A stretch of 18,652 nucleotides of DNA from Bacillota bacterium (lineage in GTDB: Bacteria > Bacillota > Clostridia > Lachnospirales > WQUN01). The stretch spans positions 1 through 18,652 of the forward strand of contig WQUN01000244.1 in the NCBI GenBank assembly GCA_009782085.1, written 5' to 3'. This document shows, piece by piece, positions 1 to 7,836 of this stretch; within the stretch, counting starts at the first letter, position 1, and each line of letters starts with the position of its first letter. The notes under the pieces were generated by a model, which worked only from the letters and a program-made list of their open reading frames with translations, did not search any database and had not been told where the DNA came from. The position numbers and the translations under genes are program-made.

Positions 1-1
1 G

Positions 2-1036
2 GATAAAATCCCTGAAAAGCCAAAAATACCCGCCTCGGAGAGGATCTCCGGGATAAAGAGCTTCGCTCTTCCGGCCGAAACCGGGCAAAGCGCGGTTCGG
101 ACCGTCAAGCTCGGGAACCTTCGCTCCGAGGGCGGGACGCGGGGCCGGACCTATACGATAGGCGGCGCGGACTGTATGCCGTTCCACCTCTGGGAGGGAA
201 AGATGACCCACAGGCCGCTCGTGGCCATGGAGGTTTTCGACGTTGTCAGCGAGAAATACCCGGACGTTCTGCGGGAAATCTACGGCGATGTCCTGCGCGA
301 CCCCGCCGCTATGGCGAAGCTGTGCGTGGAGAAGTACGGAGCCGACCTTATCAGCGTCAAATTGGACGGCACTCACCCCGAAAGGGGCAACCGGACGGCG
401 GCGCAGTCCGTGGAGCTGGTGAAGGCCGTCCTGGCGGCCGTGGACGTGCCGCTGATCGTCACCGGCACGAACAATTACGAGAAGAACAACGAGGTCATGA
501 AAGCGGTCGCCCAGGCCTGCGACGGCGAAAACCTGCTGTTCAACTGGGTCGAGCAGGACAACTACAGAACCATCGCGGGCGCGGCAATGGCCTACGGCCA
601 CTCCGTCGTGGCCCAGGCCCCGATAGACGTGAACATCTCCAAGCAGCTGAATATATTGCTGACGAACATGGGTCTGCCCGCCGACCGGATCGTGATAGAC
701 CCCATGACCAGCGCCATCGGCTACGGCGTGGAGTATTCCTACTCCGTCATGGAGAGGATACGCCAGACGGGCCTCGGCGGCGACAACATGCTGTTAAGCC
801 CGATGATAGTCTCCGTCGGCCAGGAATGCGCCAAGATCAAGGAATCCAAGGCCGCGGAGCGCTCGTTCCCCGAATGGGGCGACCTCGCCAGGCGCGCGGC
901 CTACTGGGAGCTGGCCACGGCCGTGACCTTGCTCTACGCCGGGGCGGACATACTGATAATGTACACGCCGGAGGCCGTGGCCGGGCTGAAAAGGACAATA
1001 GCCGACCTGATGGACGGCGCGGCGGAAGGGGCGTAG
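2..1036 (+). CDS. acsD: Corrinoid iron-sulfur protein small (delta) subunit AcsD, 5'-partial
   Basis: This is the small subunit of the corrinoid iron-sulfur protein (CFeSP) of the Wood-Ljungdahl pathway, a cytoplasmic TIM-barrel protein. Paired with AcsC it carries the methyl group from methyltetrahydrofolate:CFeSP methyltransferase to acetyl-CoA synthase. The reading frame is open from base 2 with no ATG, GTG or TTG before the ATG at 176. Residues encoded upstream of 176 (GGTRGRTYTIGGADCMPFH region) already match the family N-terminus, so the true start lies before the window and 176 is an internal Met. Other family-like stretches are GADLISVKLDGTHPE, SKQLNILLTNMGLP, and IDPMTSAIGYGVEYSYSVME followed by RIR. 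The C-terminus is complete. The visible 344 residues slightly exceed the roughly 320 I recall for the Moorella protein. The next gene starts 2 nt after the stop. The family call is firm from recalled similarity. Confidence 0.95.
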   Translation, partial: DKIPEKPKIPASERISGIKSFALPAETGQSAVRTVKLGNLRSEGGTRGRTYTIGGADCMPFHLWEGKMTHRPLVAMEVFDVVSEKYPDVLREIYGDVLRDPAAMAKLCVEKYGADLISVKLDGTHPERGNRTAAQSVELVKAVLAAVDVPLIVTGTNNYEKNNEVMKAVAQACDGENLLFNWVEQDNYRTIAGAAMAYGHSVVAQAPIDVNISKQLNILLTNMGLPADRIVIDPMTSAIGYGVEYSYSVMERIRQTGLGGDNMLLSPMIVSVGQECAKIKESKAAERSFPEWGDLARRAAYWELATAVTLLYAGADILIMYTPEAVAGLKRTIADLMDGAAEGA

Positions 1037-1038
1037 GC

Positions 1039-1989
1039 ATGGGTCCCGAGGTTGACACAAGCAGCAACGCCATATGGGAAAGCTCGGATAATTACGAGGA
1101 TTGGGAAACAACGCGCCCTTTGCTGTTCAGGGATGATATGCGCGACGCGTTTTTTCGCTGGTTCAGGATAAAACCATCCGATAAAGTGCTCGACGGCGGC
1201 TGCGCGACGGGCGTCTTAACCCGCTTTATTGCGAAAGGTCTTGACAGCGGGACAATCACGGGTTTTGACATCAGCCAAAATTACGTGGATTACGGCAACC
1301 AAAAAATTCATGCGGAGGGACTGTCGGGCAAAGCAAAAATTGTGAAAGAGGATGGATTTGCGCTTTCTTTTGCAGATGATGCGTTCGACGCGGTGGTCAA
1401 TCACGCCTATCTCGGCGTATTGTCGGACAATATGGCTGGACTAAGGGAATTGATCCGGGTATGCAGGGTCGGTGGGCATATTTCCACCTCGGTTTCATCT
1501 AGAAGTTTCCCGAGTATACATTGGGCGGGCGACAGCCCGTTTGCCGGGGAACCGCGTCTGAACGATTTGATCGGGAAGCAGGAGCGAATCTATCAGAAAA
1601 TCGCTACGCCGGTCTTTTTTAAGCAAGACGCATATTGGAATGGTATGCGCTTTCCCCGTATGTACGCGAAATGCGGGTTGAAAGGTATAGAGATCCATCC
1701 GTACGCTTCGGGTTTCTCGTATAACGACAGCTATTGGACGGACAATTTCAAGAAAAGCAGAATATACTCTGACATCGGGTGCGAAATAGCTATTTTGGAG
1801 AAGCAGAGGGTAAATCCGCAATACGCCGAGTATGGGTTCACACAGGAAGAGTTTGACGAGCTGATAGCATTGTACCGCCAAAAGCAGGACTATCTGCTTT
1901 CGAGTATGTACGACAACGATTGCTGGGAGTGGGACGCGAAAATGCATTATATTGTGACGGGAACAAAGATGACGGGAGGGGGAATATAG
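1039..1989 (+). CDS. Class I SAM-dependent methyltransferase between acsD and acsC
   Basis: This 316-residue protein has a Rossmann-type SAM-binding fold. Motif I is VLDGGCATG (residues 50-58), the acidic residue after strand beta2 is in GFDIS (D78), a motif II-like DDAFDAVVNHAYL follows (113-125), and a helix-strand segment LRELIRVCRVGGHIST (135-150) is typical of UbiE/Methyltransf_11-type enzymes. The C-terminal half, rich in Tyr, Trp and Phe, is probably the substrate lid and gives no clue to the substrate. The start at 1039 has GGAAGGGG 7 nt upstream; longer in-frame extension to 322 would run antiparallel in sense through acsD and is not credible. The stop directly abuts the acsC ATG (no gap). 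Base composition is clearly lower in GC than its neighbours: 23 of 60 G+C at 1741-1800 against 37 of 60 at 901-960. It is not AcsE, which is a TIM-barrel pterin methyltransferase. The substrate is unknown. Confidence 0.88.
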   Translation: MGPEVDTSSNAIWESSDNYEDWETTRPLLFRDDMRDAFFRWFRIKPSDKVLDGGCATGVLTRFIAKGLDSGTITGFDISQNYVDYGNQKIHAEGLSGKAKIVKEDGFALSFADDAFDAVVNHAYLGVLSDNMAGLRELIRVCRVGGHISTSVSSRSFPSIHWAGDSPFAGEPRLNDLIGKQERIYQKIATPVFFKQDAYWNGMRFPRMYAKCGLKGIEIHPYASGFSYNDSYWTDNFKKSRIYSDIGCEIAILEKQRVNPQYAEYGFTQEEFDELIALYRQKQDYLLSSMYDNDCWEWDAKMHYIVTGTKMTGGGI

Positions 1990-3324
1990 ATGGCTTTAAG
2001 CGGTTTGCAGATTCAAAAGCTCCTTCCGAAGACCAACTGCAAGGAGTGCGGCTCCAGCACGTGCATGGCCTTCGCCATGAAGCTGGCCGCCAAGAAGGCG
2101 ACGCTGTCGGAGTGCCCCTACGCCTCCGAGGAGGCGAAGCGGGTCCTGGGCGCGGCCGGCGAGCCGCCCGTGAAGGGCGTGAGGATCGGGAAAGGCGGCG
2201 CCGAAAGCCCGCTGGGCGAGGAGACGGTCTTTTACCGGCACGAAAAGACGTTCGTGAACAAGCCGGTTTTGGCCGTGAACCTGGACGACGGCTCCGATAT
2301 GGGCATCGCGAGGAAAATACGCGATTACAAACTCGTCCGCGTGGGCGAGGAGCTCACCGTCGGCGCGATAGCCGTCACGCAGAAAAGCGGCGCGGACGCC
2401 TTCGCGGAGTTTTGCGGGAAGGTCTTTAACGAGACAAAACTGCCGCTGATACTCAGGGCGAAAGACACGGAGGCCATGGACAAGGCCTCCGCGGCGGTCG
2501 CCGGCTCCGGGAGCGTCATATCCGGCGTCACGGCGGAGAATGCCGGCGAGGCCAGGAAGTTCGCGGAACGGGACGGGCATGTCCTGGCCGTCACCGCGCC
2601 GGACGCGGACGGCATATACGCTTTGACCTCCGAACTCAAGGCGGGCGGCTTCGACGACCTCCTGATCGAATTCCGGACGCACTCCCTGGCGGAGGCGTTC
2701 CAGACCAACTCCGTCGCCCGGAAGGCCGCGCTGAAGCAAAACGTCAAGCCTATGGGTTACGCGTCGCTTAAATTCATAGACACGGGGAATGATACGGACG
2801 ACGCCGTCGCCGCCGTCACGGAGATAGACAAGTTCGGCGGGGTGATCGTCCTGCCGCGCTTTGACCCGGCCCTGCTGGTGACTTTGATGGCCCTCCGGCA
2901 GAACATCTACACCGACCCGCAGAAGCCGATACAGGTGGAGCCGAAGCTCTACGCCATAGGCGAGCCGGACAGGAAGTCGCCGGTGTTCGTGACGACGAAC
3001 TTCTCGCTGACCTACTTCCTCGTCTCCGGCGAGATAGAGAACAGCGGCATAAGCGCGTGGCTGGTGATCCCGGAATGCGAGGGCATGAGCGTGCTGACGT
3101 CCTGGGCGGCAGGGAAGTTCTCGGGCGCGACGATAGCGAAGTTCATCAAGGAGATAGACCTGGAGAGCCAGGTGGACACGCGGGAGATAGTGATCCCCGG
3201 ATACGTGGCGCAGATCTCCGGCGAGCTGGAGGAGAACCTGCCCGGTTTCAGGGCGCTGGTGGGGCCGGGGGAGGCCTCCGACATAGAGGGGTTCATAAAG
3301 AACGTGCTTGGGAACAGGAAATAG
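1990..3324 (+). CDS. acsC: Corrinoid iron-sulfur protein large (gamma) subunit AcsC
   Basis: This is the large CFeSP subunit (444 residues, full length for the family). It binds the low-potential [4Fe-4S] cluster and, together with AcsD, the corrinoid cofactor that carries the methyl group to acetyl-CoA synthase. The N-terminal cluster motif is CKECGSSTC followed by ECPYA, giving ligands C17, C20, C25 and C42. A central TIM-barrel region follows. The C-terminal corrinoid-binding part contains VTTNFSLTYFLVSGEIE and a conserved end (GPGEASDIEGFIKNVL). The start at 1990 is preceded by a strong GGGAGGGGG at about 1974-1982 and abuts the methyltransferase stop, so translation is probably coupled to that gene. 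The order acsD then acsC is as I recall for many clostridial acetogens, apart from the intervening gene. No acsE, acsA or acsB is in the window; they may lie outside it. Confidence 0.96.
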   Translation: MALSGLQIQKLLPKTNCKECGSSTCMAFAMKLAAKKATLSECPYASEEAKRVLGAAGEPPVKGVRIGKGGAESPLGEETVFYRHEKTFVNKPVLAVNLDDGSDMGIARKIRDYKLVRVGEELTVGAIAVTQKSGADAFAEFCGKVFNETKLPLILRAKDTEAMDKASAAVAGSGSVISGVTAENAGEARKFAERDGHVLAVTAPDADGIYALTSELKAGGFDDLLIEFRTHSLAEAFQTNSVARKAALKQNVKPMGYASLKFIDTGNDTDDAVAAVTEIDKFGGVIVLPRFDPALLVTLMALRQNIYTDPQKPIQVEPKLYAIGEPDRKSPVFVTTNFSLTYFLVSGEIENSGISAWLVIPECEGMSVLTSWAAGKFSGATIAKFIKEIDLESQVDTREIVIPGYVAQISGELEENLPGFRALVGPGEASDIEGFIKNVLGNRK

Positions 3325-3350
3325 GAGATTTTTGGGGGAGGGAGGTTTCC

Positions 3351-4193
3351 ATGCGCCATTACGCCCTCGCGGCCGCCATACTTCCCGACGTCGCCGACCC
3401 CGCGAATCCTCTGGCGAAAATCCTTTACGCGGCGGCCGCGCTGCTCATCGGCGCCGCGCTGTCCGTTTTGCTCGCCAGGCTGACTAAGAGATTTTTCACG
3501 CTCCTGGGCAAGGGGAAAAAGCCGGACGTCAGGCGGCTCAACACGATCGCCAGCGCGGCGTCCGCCGTCGTGCGCTTCCTGATCCTGTTTTTCGCCGTGA
3601 TACAGGCGCTCTCCTTCCTGGGGTTCCAGTCCGTGATCACCTCGCTCTTCGCGACGGTGGGCCTCGGCACGATCGTGCTGACGATCAGTATGCAGAGCCT
3701 TCTTCGCGACATTTCCGTCGGCCTGTTCATGCTGATCGAAAACGAGTTCTCCGTGGGCGACTACGTGACGATCGGCACGCTGAGCGGCCGCGTGGAGAAA
3801 TTCAACCTCCGCACGACGACGCTCCGCGCGGACACCGGCGAACTGCACTTTCTGCCCAACGGGAACATTTCGGCCGCCACGAATTATTCCAAGGGGAAAT
3901 TCCAGATCAGCGCCGACATATCCTTTTCCGCCGCGTGCGACCCGTTCAGGACGATAGAACTGCTGCAGGCGGGGGTGGAAAAGGCGTTCCCCGGCGGCCA
4001 CGCCGCCGTCCACCACACCATGACCTTCAACTCCGATTCCTATACGGTGCGCGCGCTGTGCGACTGTCCGATAGGCCGGAAGGTGGAGACGGAACGGGAG
4101 CTTGTGGCCTGCGTCATCAAAACCATGGCGGATGAAAAAATCCCCCTGCCGAACGGCATGGTGCCTGTCGTCGGCGAGGAGCCGATGAAATAA
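3351..4193 (+). CDS. MscS-family small-conductance mechanosensitive channel
   Basis: This 280-residue membrane protein has three predicted hydrophobic helices at about residues 22-44, 68-90 and 95-128. The last is the Gly/Ala-rich pore helix (LFATVGLGTIVLTISMQSLL) running into the beta domain signature ENEFSVGDYVTI (130-141). The segment LHFLPNGNI (165-173) is the other recognisable MscS-domain motif. The family releases osmolytes when membrane tension rises. The ATG at 3351 has GGGGGAGGGAGG (3334-3345) upstream; the frame stays open further upstream inside acsC but in the wrong reading phase for a fused gene. It follows acsC by 26 nt and precedes the hydrolase by 19 nt, so it probably shares their transcript. 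Why a channel sits in a CFeSP cluster is unclear; ions or small solutes other than osmolytes cannot be excluded. Confidence 0.9.
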   Translation: MRHYALAAAILPDVADPANPLAKILYAAAALLIGAALSVLLARLTKRFFTLLGKGKKPDVRRLNTIASAASAVVRFLILFFAVIQALSFLGFQSVITSLFATVGLGTIVLTISMQSLLRDISVGLFMLIENEFSVGDYVTIGTLSGRVEKFNLRTTTLRADTGELHFLPNGNISAATNYSKGKFQISADISFSAACDPFRTIELLQAGVEKAFPGGHAAVHHTMTFNSDSYTVRALCDCPIGRKVETERELVACVIKTMADEKIPLPNGMVPVVGEEPMK

Positions 4194-4212
4194 TACAGAG
4201 GAGGAATAAGTA

Positions 4213-5766
4213 ATGTACGAAGATGATTCGCCGTTCGCCCCGCCGCCTGCCCCGTCCCGGCGCAAGTCCCTGAAAAGGCGCGCGGCCGCCTTAATTTCCC
4301 TGGCCTTGTCCTTTTCGATGCTGCCGGCCTTCGCTCCGGCGGCCGTTTCGGCTGAGGACGGCCGGGCCGCGGCCGTTTCGGCGGAGGCCGGCGCCGCCGC
4401 GCCCGCGCTGCGCGTCCTGCTGGACGGCGCGCCGGTAAACTCCGACGCCGCCCCGTACATCGACGCCAACAACCGCGCCATGATACCCGTGCGGGTGATC
4501 GGCGAAGCCCTCGGCGCGAAAGTGGACTGGGACGAGGCGTCGAAAACCGTCATTATCAGCAAGGCCTCCGGCGGAACGGTCAGCCTCCAGATCGGGGGAC
4601 GCGTCCTTACCGTCGCGGAAAACGGCGGGGAGATCCTCCTCGAGATGGACACCGCCGCCGTTATAAGCTCCGGCCGGACGTTCGTGCCGGTGCGCTTTAT
4701 CGCGCAGGCCCTGGGCCTGACCGTCGGCTGGGACGCCGGCGCGCGGACCGTCAGCCTCTCTTCGCAGGCCCCGGCGGCCGCTCCGGATGTGACAAGCCCT
4801 TCGGCTATCACGGTCACGGAGGAGAGCGTCACGGTCGACGCCGGCGCGGGATACCCGCTCGGCGGCACGCTGTCGATTCCCAAAGGGGCGCAAGAACCGT
4901 ATCCGTGCGTCGTGCTCGTATCCGGCTCTGGGCCGAACGACCGCGACGAGACGATCAATTCGGACAAGCCCTTCAAGGACATAGCGGACTATCTCGCCTC
5001 GAAGGGGATCGCCGCGCTTCGTTACGATAAGCGCACGAAGACCTACGGCGCGAAGATGATAAAGGAACTGGGAGGCAGCCTGTCGGTCAACGAGGAATAC
5101 GTCGAGGACGCGGTCGCCGCGTCGAAACTCGCAAAGGCCGACCCGAGGATAGACGCAAGCCGGGTGTTCATCGCCGGCCACAGCGAGGGCGGGATGCTCG
5201 CGCCGCGGATAGAGGCCGCCGGCGGGGATTTCGCCGGGATAATAATCATGGCCGGCTCGCCGCGGAACCTGGACGACATAATGTACGATCAGCTTATGGC
5301 GCAGGCGGAGCTTTACAAGGGCACGGCGGATTACGACCTCGCGATGGCGCAGATGGCGAAGATCAGACAGGGGTTCGACAGCATCAAGGCGATGACCGAC
5401 GAAGAGGCGAAAAACACCGACATGAGCACCATCCTGGGGGGCCTCGGGGGCGGGGCCTCGGCGTACTATTTCAAGGAGATGGACGACCGTCCCGCCGCGG
5501 GTTATATAGCCAAGATCGACAAGCCGTTTTTGATAATGCAGGGCATGAGCGACATTCAAATCTATCCGGAAGTGGATTTCAAGGCGTACAAGGAGCTGTT
5601 CGACGGGCGCGCGAACGCCGTTTTCAAGAGCTACGACGGGCTGACGCACCTGTTCATGACCGCCACGGAGAACGACACCGTCGGGAACCCGAAGGCGTAT
5701 ACCACGCCGGAGCACGTGGACGCGCAGGTTCTGAGGGACATAGCGGACTGGATAAATGCGCGTTAA
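4213..5766 (+). CDS. Secreted alpha/beta hydrolase with N-terminal copper-amine-oxidase-N-like domain
   Basis: This 517-residue protein has a basic N-terminus and a hydrophobic export segment (about 18-47, ending AVSA), so it should act outside the membrane, either released or tethered. Residues about 66-184 form a copper-amine-oxidase-N-like stalk (DUF-type beta repeats) with the paired signatures MIPVRVIGEALGAKVDWD and TFVPVRFIAQALGLTVGWD. Residues about 205-517 are an alpha/beta hydrolase: oxyanion region VSGSGPNDRD (236-245), nucleophile elbow GHSEGG (Ser324), probable acid D447 in GMSDIQI, and His479 in GLTHLF. This resembles serine esterases or acyl hydrolases with an inserted lid at about 350-430; the substrate is unknown. 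AGAGGAGG lies 8 nt before the ATG. It is 19 nt after the channel gene and 31 nt before the RACo gene. The stalk domain is common on Firmicute surface proteins and does not imply copper or amine chemistry. Confidence 0.88.
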   Translation: MYEDDSPFAPPPAPSRRKSLKRRAAALISLALSFSMLPAFAPAAVSAEDGRAAAVSAEAGAAAPALRVLLDGAPVNSDAAPYIDANNRAMIPVRVIGEALGAKVDWDEASKTVIISKASGGTVSLQIGGRVLTVAENGGEILLEMDTAAVISSGRTFVPVRFIAQALGLTVGWDAGARTVSLSSQAPAAAPDVTSPSAITVTEESVTVDAGAGYPLGGTLSIPKGAQEPYPCVVLVSGSGPNDRDETINSDKPFKDIADYLASKGIAALRYDKRTKTYGAKMIKELGGSLSVNEEYVEDAVAASKLAKADPRIDASRVFIAGHSEGGMLAPRIEAAGGDFAGIIIMAGSPRNLDDIMYDQLMAQAELYKGTADYDLAMAQMAKIRQGFDSIKAMTDEEAKNTDMSTILGGLGGGASAYYFKEMDDRPAAGYIAKIDKPFLIMQGMSDIQIYPEVDFKAYKELFDGRANAVFKSYDGLTHLFMTATENDTVGNPKAYTTPEHVDAQVLRDIADWINAR

Positions 5767-5797
5767 GGACCAATAGACAATCTTTTTTGGTGAGATA

Positions 5798-7822
5798 ATG
5801 CCTGAAATAACCTTTCTCCCCGACAACATAACCGTTTCCCTCGCCGAAGGCGCGCCTCTCCTGGAAGGGGCGCGCCTTGCCGGCGTTTTCGCGGAGACGC
5901 CCTGCGGCGGCAAGGGGACCTGCGGCAAATGCGCCGCGCGCGTCTTGAGCGGATCGGTGGACTTTCGTGACGACAGAGGCGCTGCCGCCGGCGGGAACGC
6001 AAGCGCCGGCTTTTTCAATGAAACGGGCAATAAAGCGGGTGAAAACTCGGCGGGCCGCACGGTTTTGATCTGCCGGACAAACGTGAAAAACGAGCCCGTG
6101 GTCGTTGAACTGCCGAAGGCTTCCGGCGAGGCCGGCAAATTTGACGCGGGTGCGGACGTTTCGCGCTGTCTGCCGGAGAGCCGGGAATCCTTCCTGAAAA
6201 GCGTCCGCCTGACCGTCGCCCCGCCGGCGTTTTTGGACGGGCTGTCGGACGCGGACAGGTTTGCGCGGGCATTCCGCGAAACGGTGAACCTCGCGGACGA
6301 GAAGTATACGGACGCGACGCGTATGCCCACGGAGCGCGCCGAAGTGCGGCTGCCTGTCGGCGTCCTGGCCGAGCTTCCGGAAAAACTCCGCGCCAAAAAC
6401 GGCGAGGTCACGGCATATTACTACCTCGACGGCGGCCTGGCGCGCGTGGTCGATATAGACGGCGGCACAGACGCGGACGGCGGCGTTGCCGCGAAAAATC
6501 TCGGCGTCGCCGTGGACATCGGCACCACCACCGTGGCCCTCTGGGTCGCGGACATGGACAGCGGCGCGGTCCTGGCCTCCGAAACGGCTTACAACGCGCA
6601 GATCGAGTGCGGCCTGGACGTCATCAGCCGCATAAACTACGCCGGGAAATACCGCCGGGAGCTGAAAGACCGCGTCCTCGGCACCATAAACGGCCTTATC
6701 GGGAAAGCCCTTACGAGCGCGGCGCACGGTTCCGGGGCGGACGCGGCGCTTTTACACAGCCAAAAAGACGGGGAAAATCCGCAAGTTAAAGCGGAACGGT
6801 TCCTAAAGCGCGGCGCGATCCGCTGCGCCTCCCTGGCGGGCAACACCACGATGATCCACCTGCTGCTCGGCCTCGTCCCGGAGTACATTCGCCTGGCCCC
6901 CTACACGCCGGCGGTTTTTGAGCTTCCCCTTTGTTCCGCCGGCGAAATCGGCCTTAACATCAACGAAAACGCCCCCGTATATATCGCGCCGGCCGTGGGC
7001 AGCTACGTCGGCGGCGATATCACTTCGGGAGCGCTCTGCACCGGCCTTGCCGGCGGCGGGGAGACTGTGCTGTTCATCGACATAGGCACCAACGGCGAGA
7101 TACTGCTCGGCAACGACGAGTTCATCTTCGGCTGCGCGTGCTCCGCCGGCCCGGCGTTCGAGGGCGGCGGGATAAAATGCGGTATGAGGGCCTCCGCCGG
7201 GGCAATCGAGCGGGTAGTCATCGACCCCATGACCGGCGCGCCGGAAATCTTCGTCATAGGCGGTTCCGGAAACGGCGCGAAACCGGCCGGGATCTGCGGC
7301 TCCGGCATAATCTCCATAGCGGCGGAGCTTTTCAGGACCGGTTTGATCGACTCCGCCGGGAAATTTACCGACAGGGACTGCGCGTACATCGTCCGCAGCG
7401 GGAAAACCGCCGAATACAGGCTCTGCGAGGGCATAAGCGTCGGCGAGCCTGACCTGGACAACTTCATCCGCGCCAAGGGGGCCGTCTTTTCGGCCTGCCG
7501 GACGATCATGGACAGCGTCGGCATGTCTTTCGCGGACATAGACCGCGTCGTCATAGCGGGAGGCTTCGGGCGCTTCCTCAACCTGGAGGACGCGCGGACG
7601 GTCGGCCTGCTGCCGCGCCTGCCGGACGGAAAGTACGAGTTTCTGGGCAACACTTCGCTCGCCGGCGCGTACCTCGCCCTTGTGTCGGAGGAGCGGCGGG
7701 CGAAGGAAAACGAGATCGCCCGGCGCATCACGTATGTGGATCTGAGCGGCGAGGCCGGGTACATGGACAACTACACGGCCGCGCTGTTTTTGCCGCATAC
7801 GGACATAGAATTGTTTCAGTGA
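5798..7822 (+). CDS. acsV: Reductive activator of CFeSP (RACo/AcsV), [2Fe-2S] plus ASKHA ATPase
   Basis: This 674-residue protein matches the RACo architecture: ATP-dependent reactivation of CFeSP by one-electron reduction of Co(II) to Co(I). The N-terminal [2Fe-2S] ferredoxin domain carries CGGKGTCGKC (C36, C42, C45) and a fourth ligand C92 in LICRTN. A linker and middle domain precede the ASKHA ATPase: phosphate-1 loop DIGTTTVALWV (240-250), phosphate-2 FIDIGTNGEI (426-435), and adenosine motif VVIAGGFGRFLN (584-595). The segment CACSAGPAFEGGGI (446-459) is typical of this family. The start at 5798 has only a modest GGTGAG a few bases upstream. An Ala/Gly/Asn-rich stretch of about 30 residues (57-88) separates C45 from C92 and may be an insertion. 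Being in the acsD-acsC cluster supports the CFeSP role over the related activators of methanogenic or O-demethylase corrinoid proteins. Confidence 0.93.
   Translation: MPEITFLPDNITVSLAEGAPLLEGARLAGVFAETPCGGKGTCGKCAARVLSGSVDFRDDRGAAAGGNASAGFFNETGNKAGENSAGRTVLICRTNVKNEPVVVELPKASGEAGKFDAGADVSRCLPESRESFLKSVRLTVAPPAFLDGLSDADRFARAFRETVNLADEKYTDATRMPTERAEVRLPVGVLAELPEKLRAKNGEVTAYYYLDGGLARVVDIDGGTDADGGVAAKNLGVAVDIGTTTVALWVADMDSGAVLASETAYNAQIECGLDVISRINYAGKYRRELKDRVLGTINGLIGKALTSAAHGSGADAALLHSQKDGENPQVKAERFLKRGAIRCASLAGNTTMIHLLLGLVPEYIRLAPYTPAVFELPLCSAGEIGLNINENAPVYIAPAVGSYVGGDITSGALCTGLAGGGETVLFIDIGTNGEILLGNDEFIFGCACSAGPAFEGGGIKCGMRASAGAIERVVIDPMTGAPEIFVIGGSGNGAKPAGICGSGIISIAAELFRTGLIDSAGKFTDRDCAYIVRSGKTAEYRLCEGISVGEPDLDNFIRAKGAVFSACRTIMDSVGMSFADIDRVVIAGGFGRFLNLEDARTVGLLPRLPDGKYEFLGNTSLAGAYLALVSEERRAKENEIARRITYVDLSGEAGYMDNYTAALFLPHTDIELFQ
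5847..5878 (+). repeat. Perfect 10-bp inverted repeat in the start of the RACo gene
   Basis: AAGGCGCGCC at 5847-5856 is the exact reverse complement of GGCGCGCCTT at 5869-5878, with a 12-nt loop. It lies 49 nt after the start codon and encodes part of EGAPLLEGARLAG. In mRNA it would be a very stable hairpin close to the initiation region. It may be no more than a product of the GC-rich coding of two similar peptide units. Confidence 0.6.
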
Positions 7823-7836
7823 AATTGTTTCAGTGA
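7809..7836. repeat. 14-bp exact tandem duplication at the convergent RACo / GH4 gene ends
   Basis: The unit aattgtttcagtga occurs twice head to tail (7809-7822 and 7823-7836). The first copy supplies the RACo TGA stop (7820-7822) and the second supplies the reverse-strand TGA stop of the glycosidase gene (7830-7832). With one copy only, the two convergent genes would overlap by 7 nt; with two they are separated by 7 nt. Confidence 0.9.

Noticed and set aside
322..1038. In-frame upstream extension of the methyltransferase gene across acsD
   Set aside because: The extra sequence is the Arg-rich shifted-frame reading of acsD, with no family similarity. A good ribosome site precedes the ATG at 1039.
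4291..6411. Long reverse-strand open frame of about 700 codons
   Set aside because: It lies opposite the hydrolase and RACo genes. It is low-complexity (Arg, Ala, Val, Pro), shows no domain motifs, and is a by-product of high GC.
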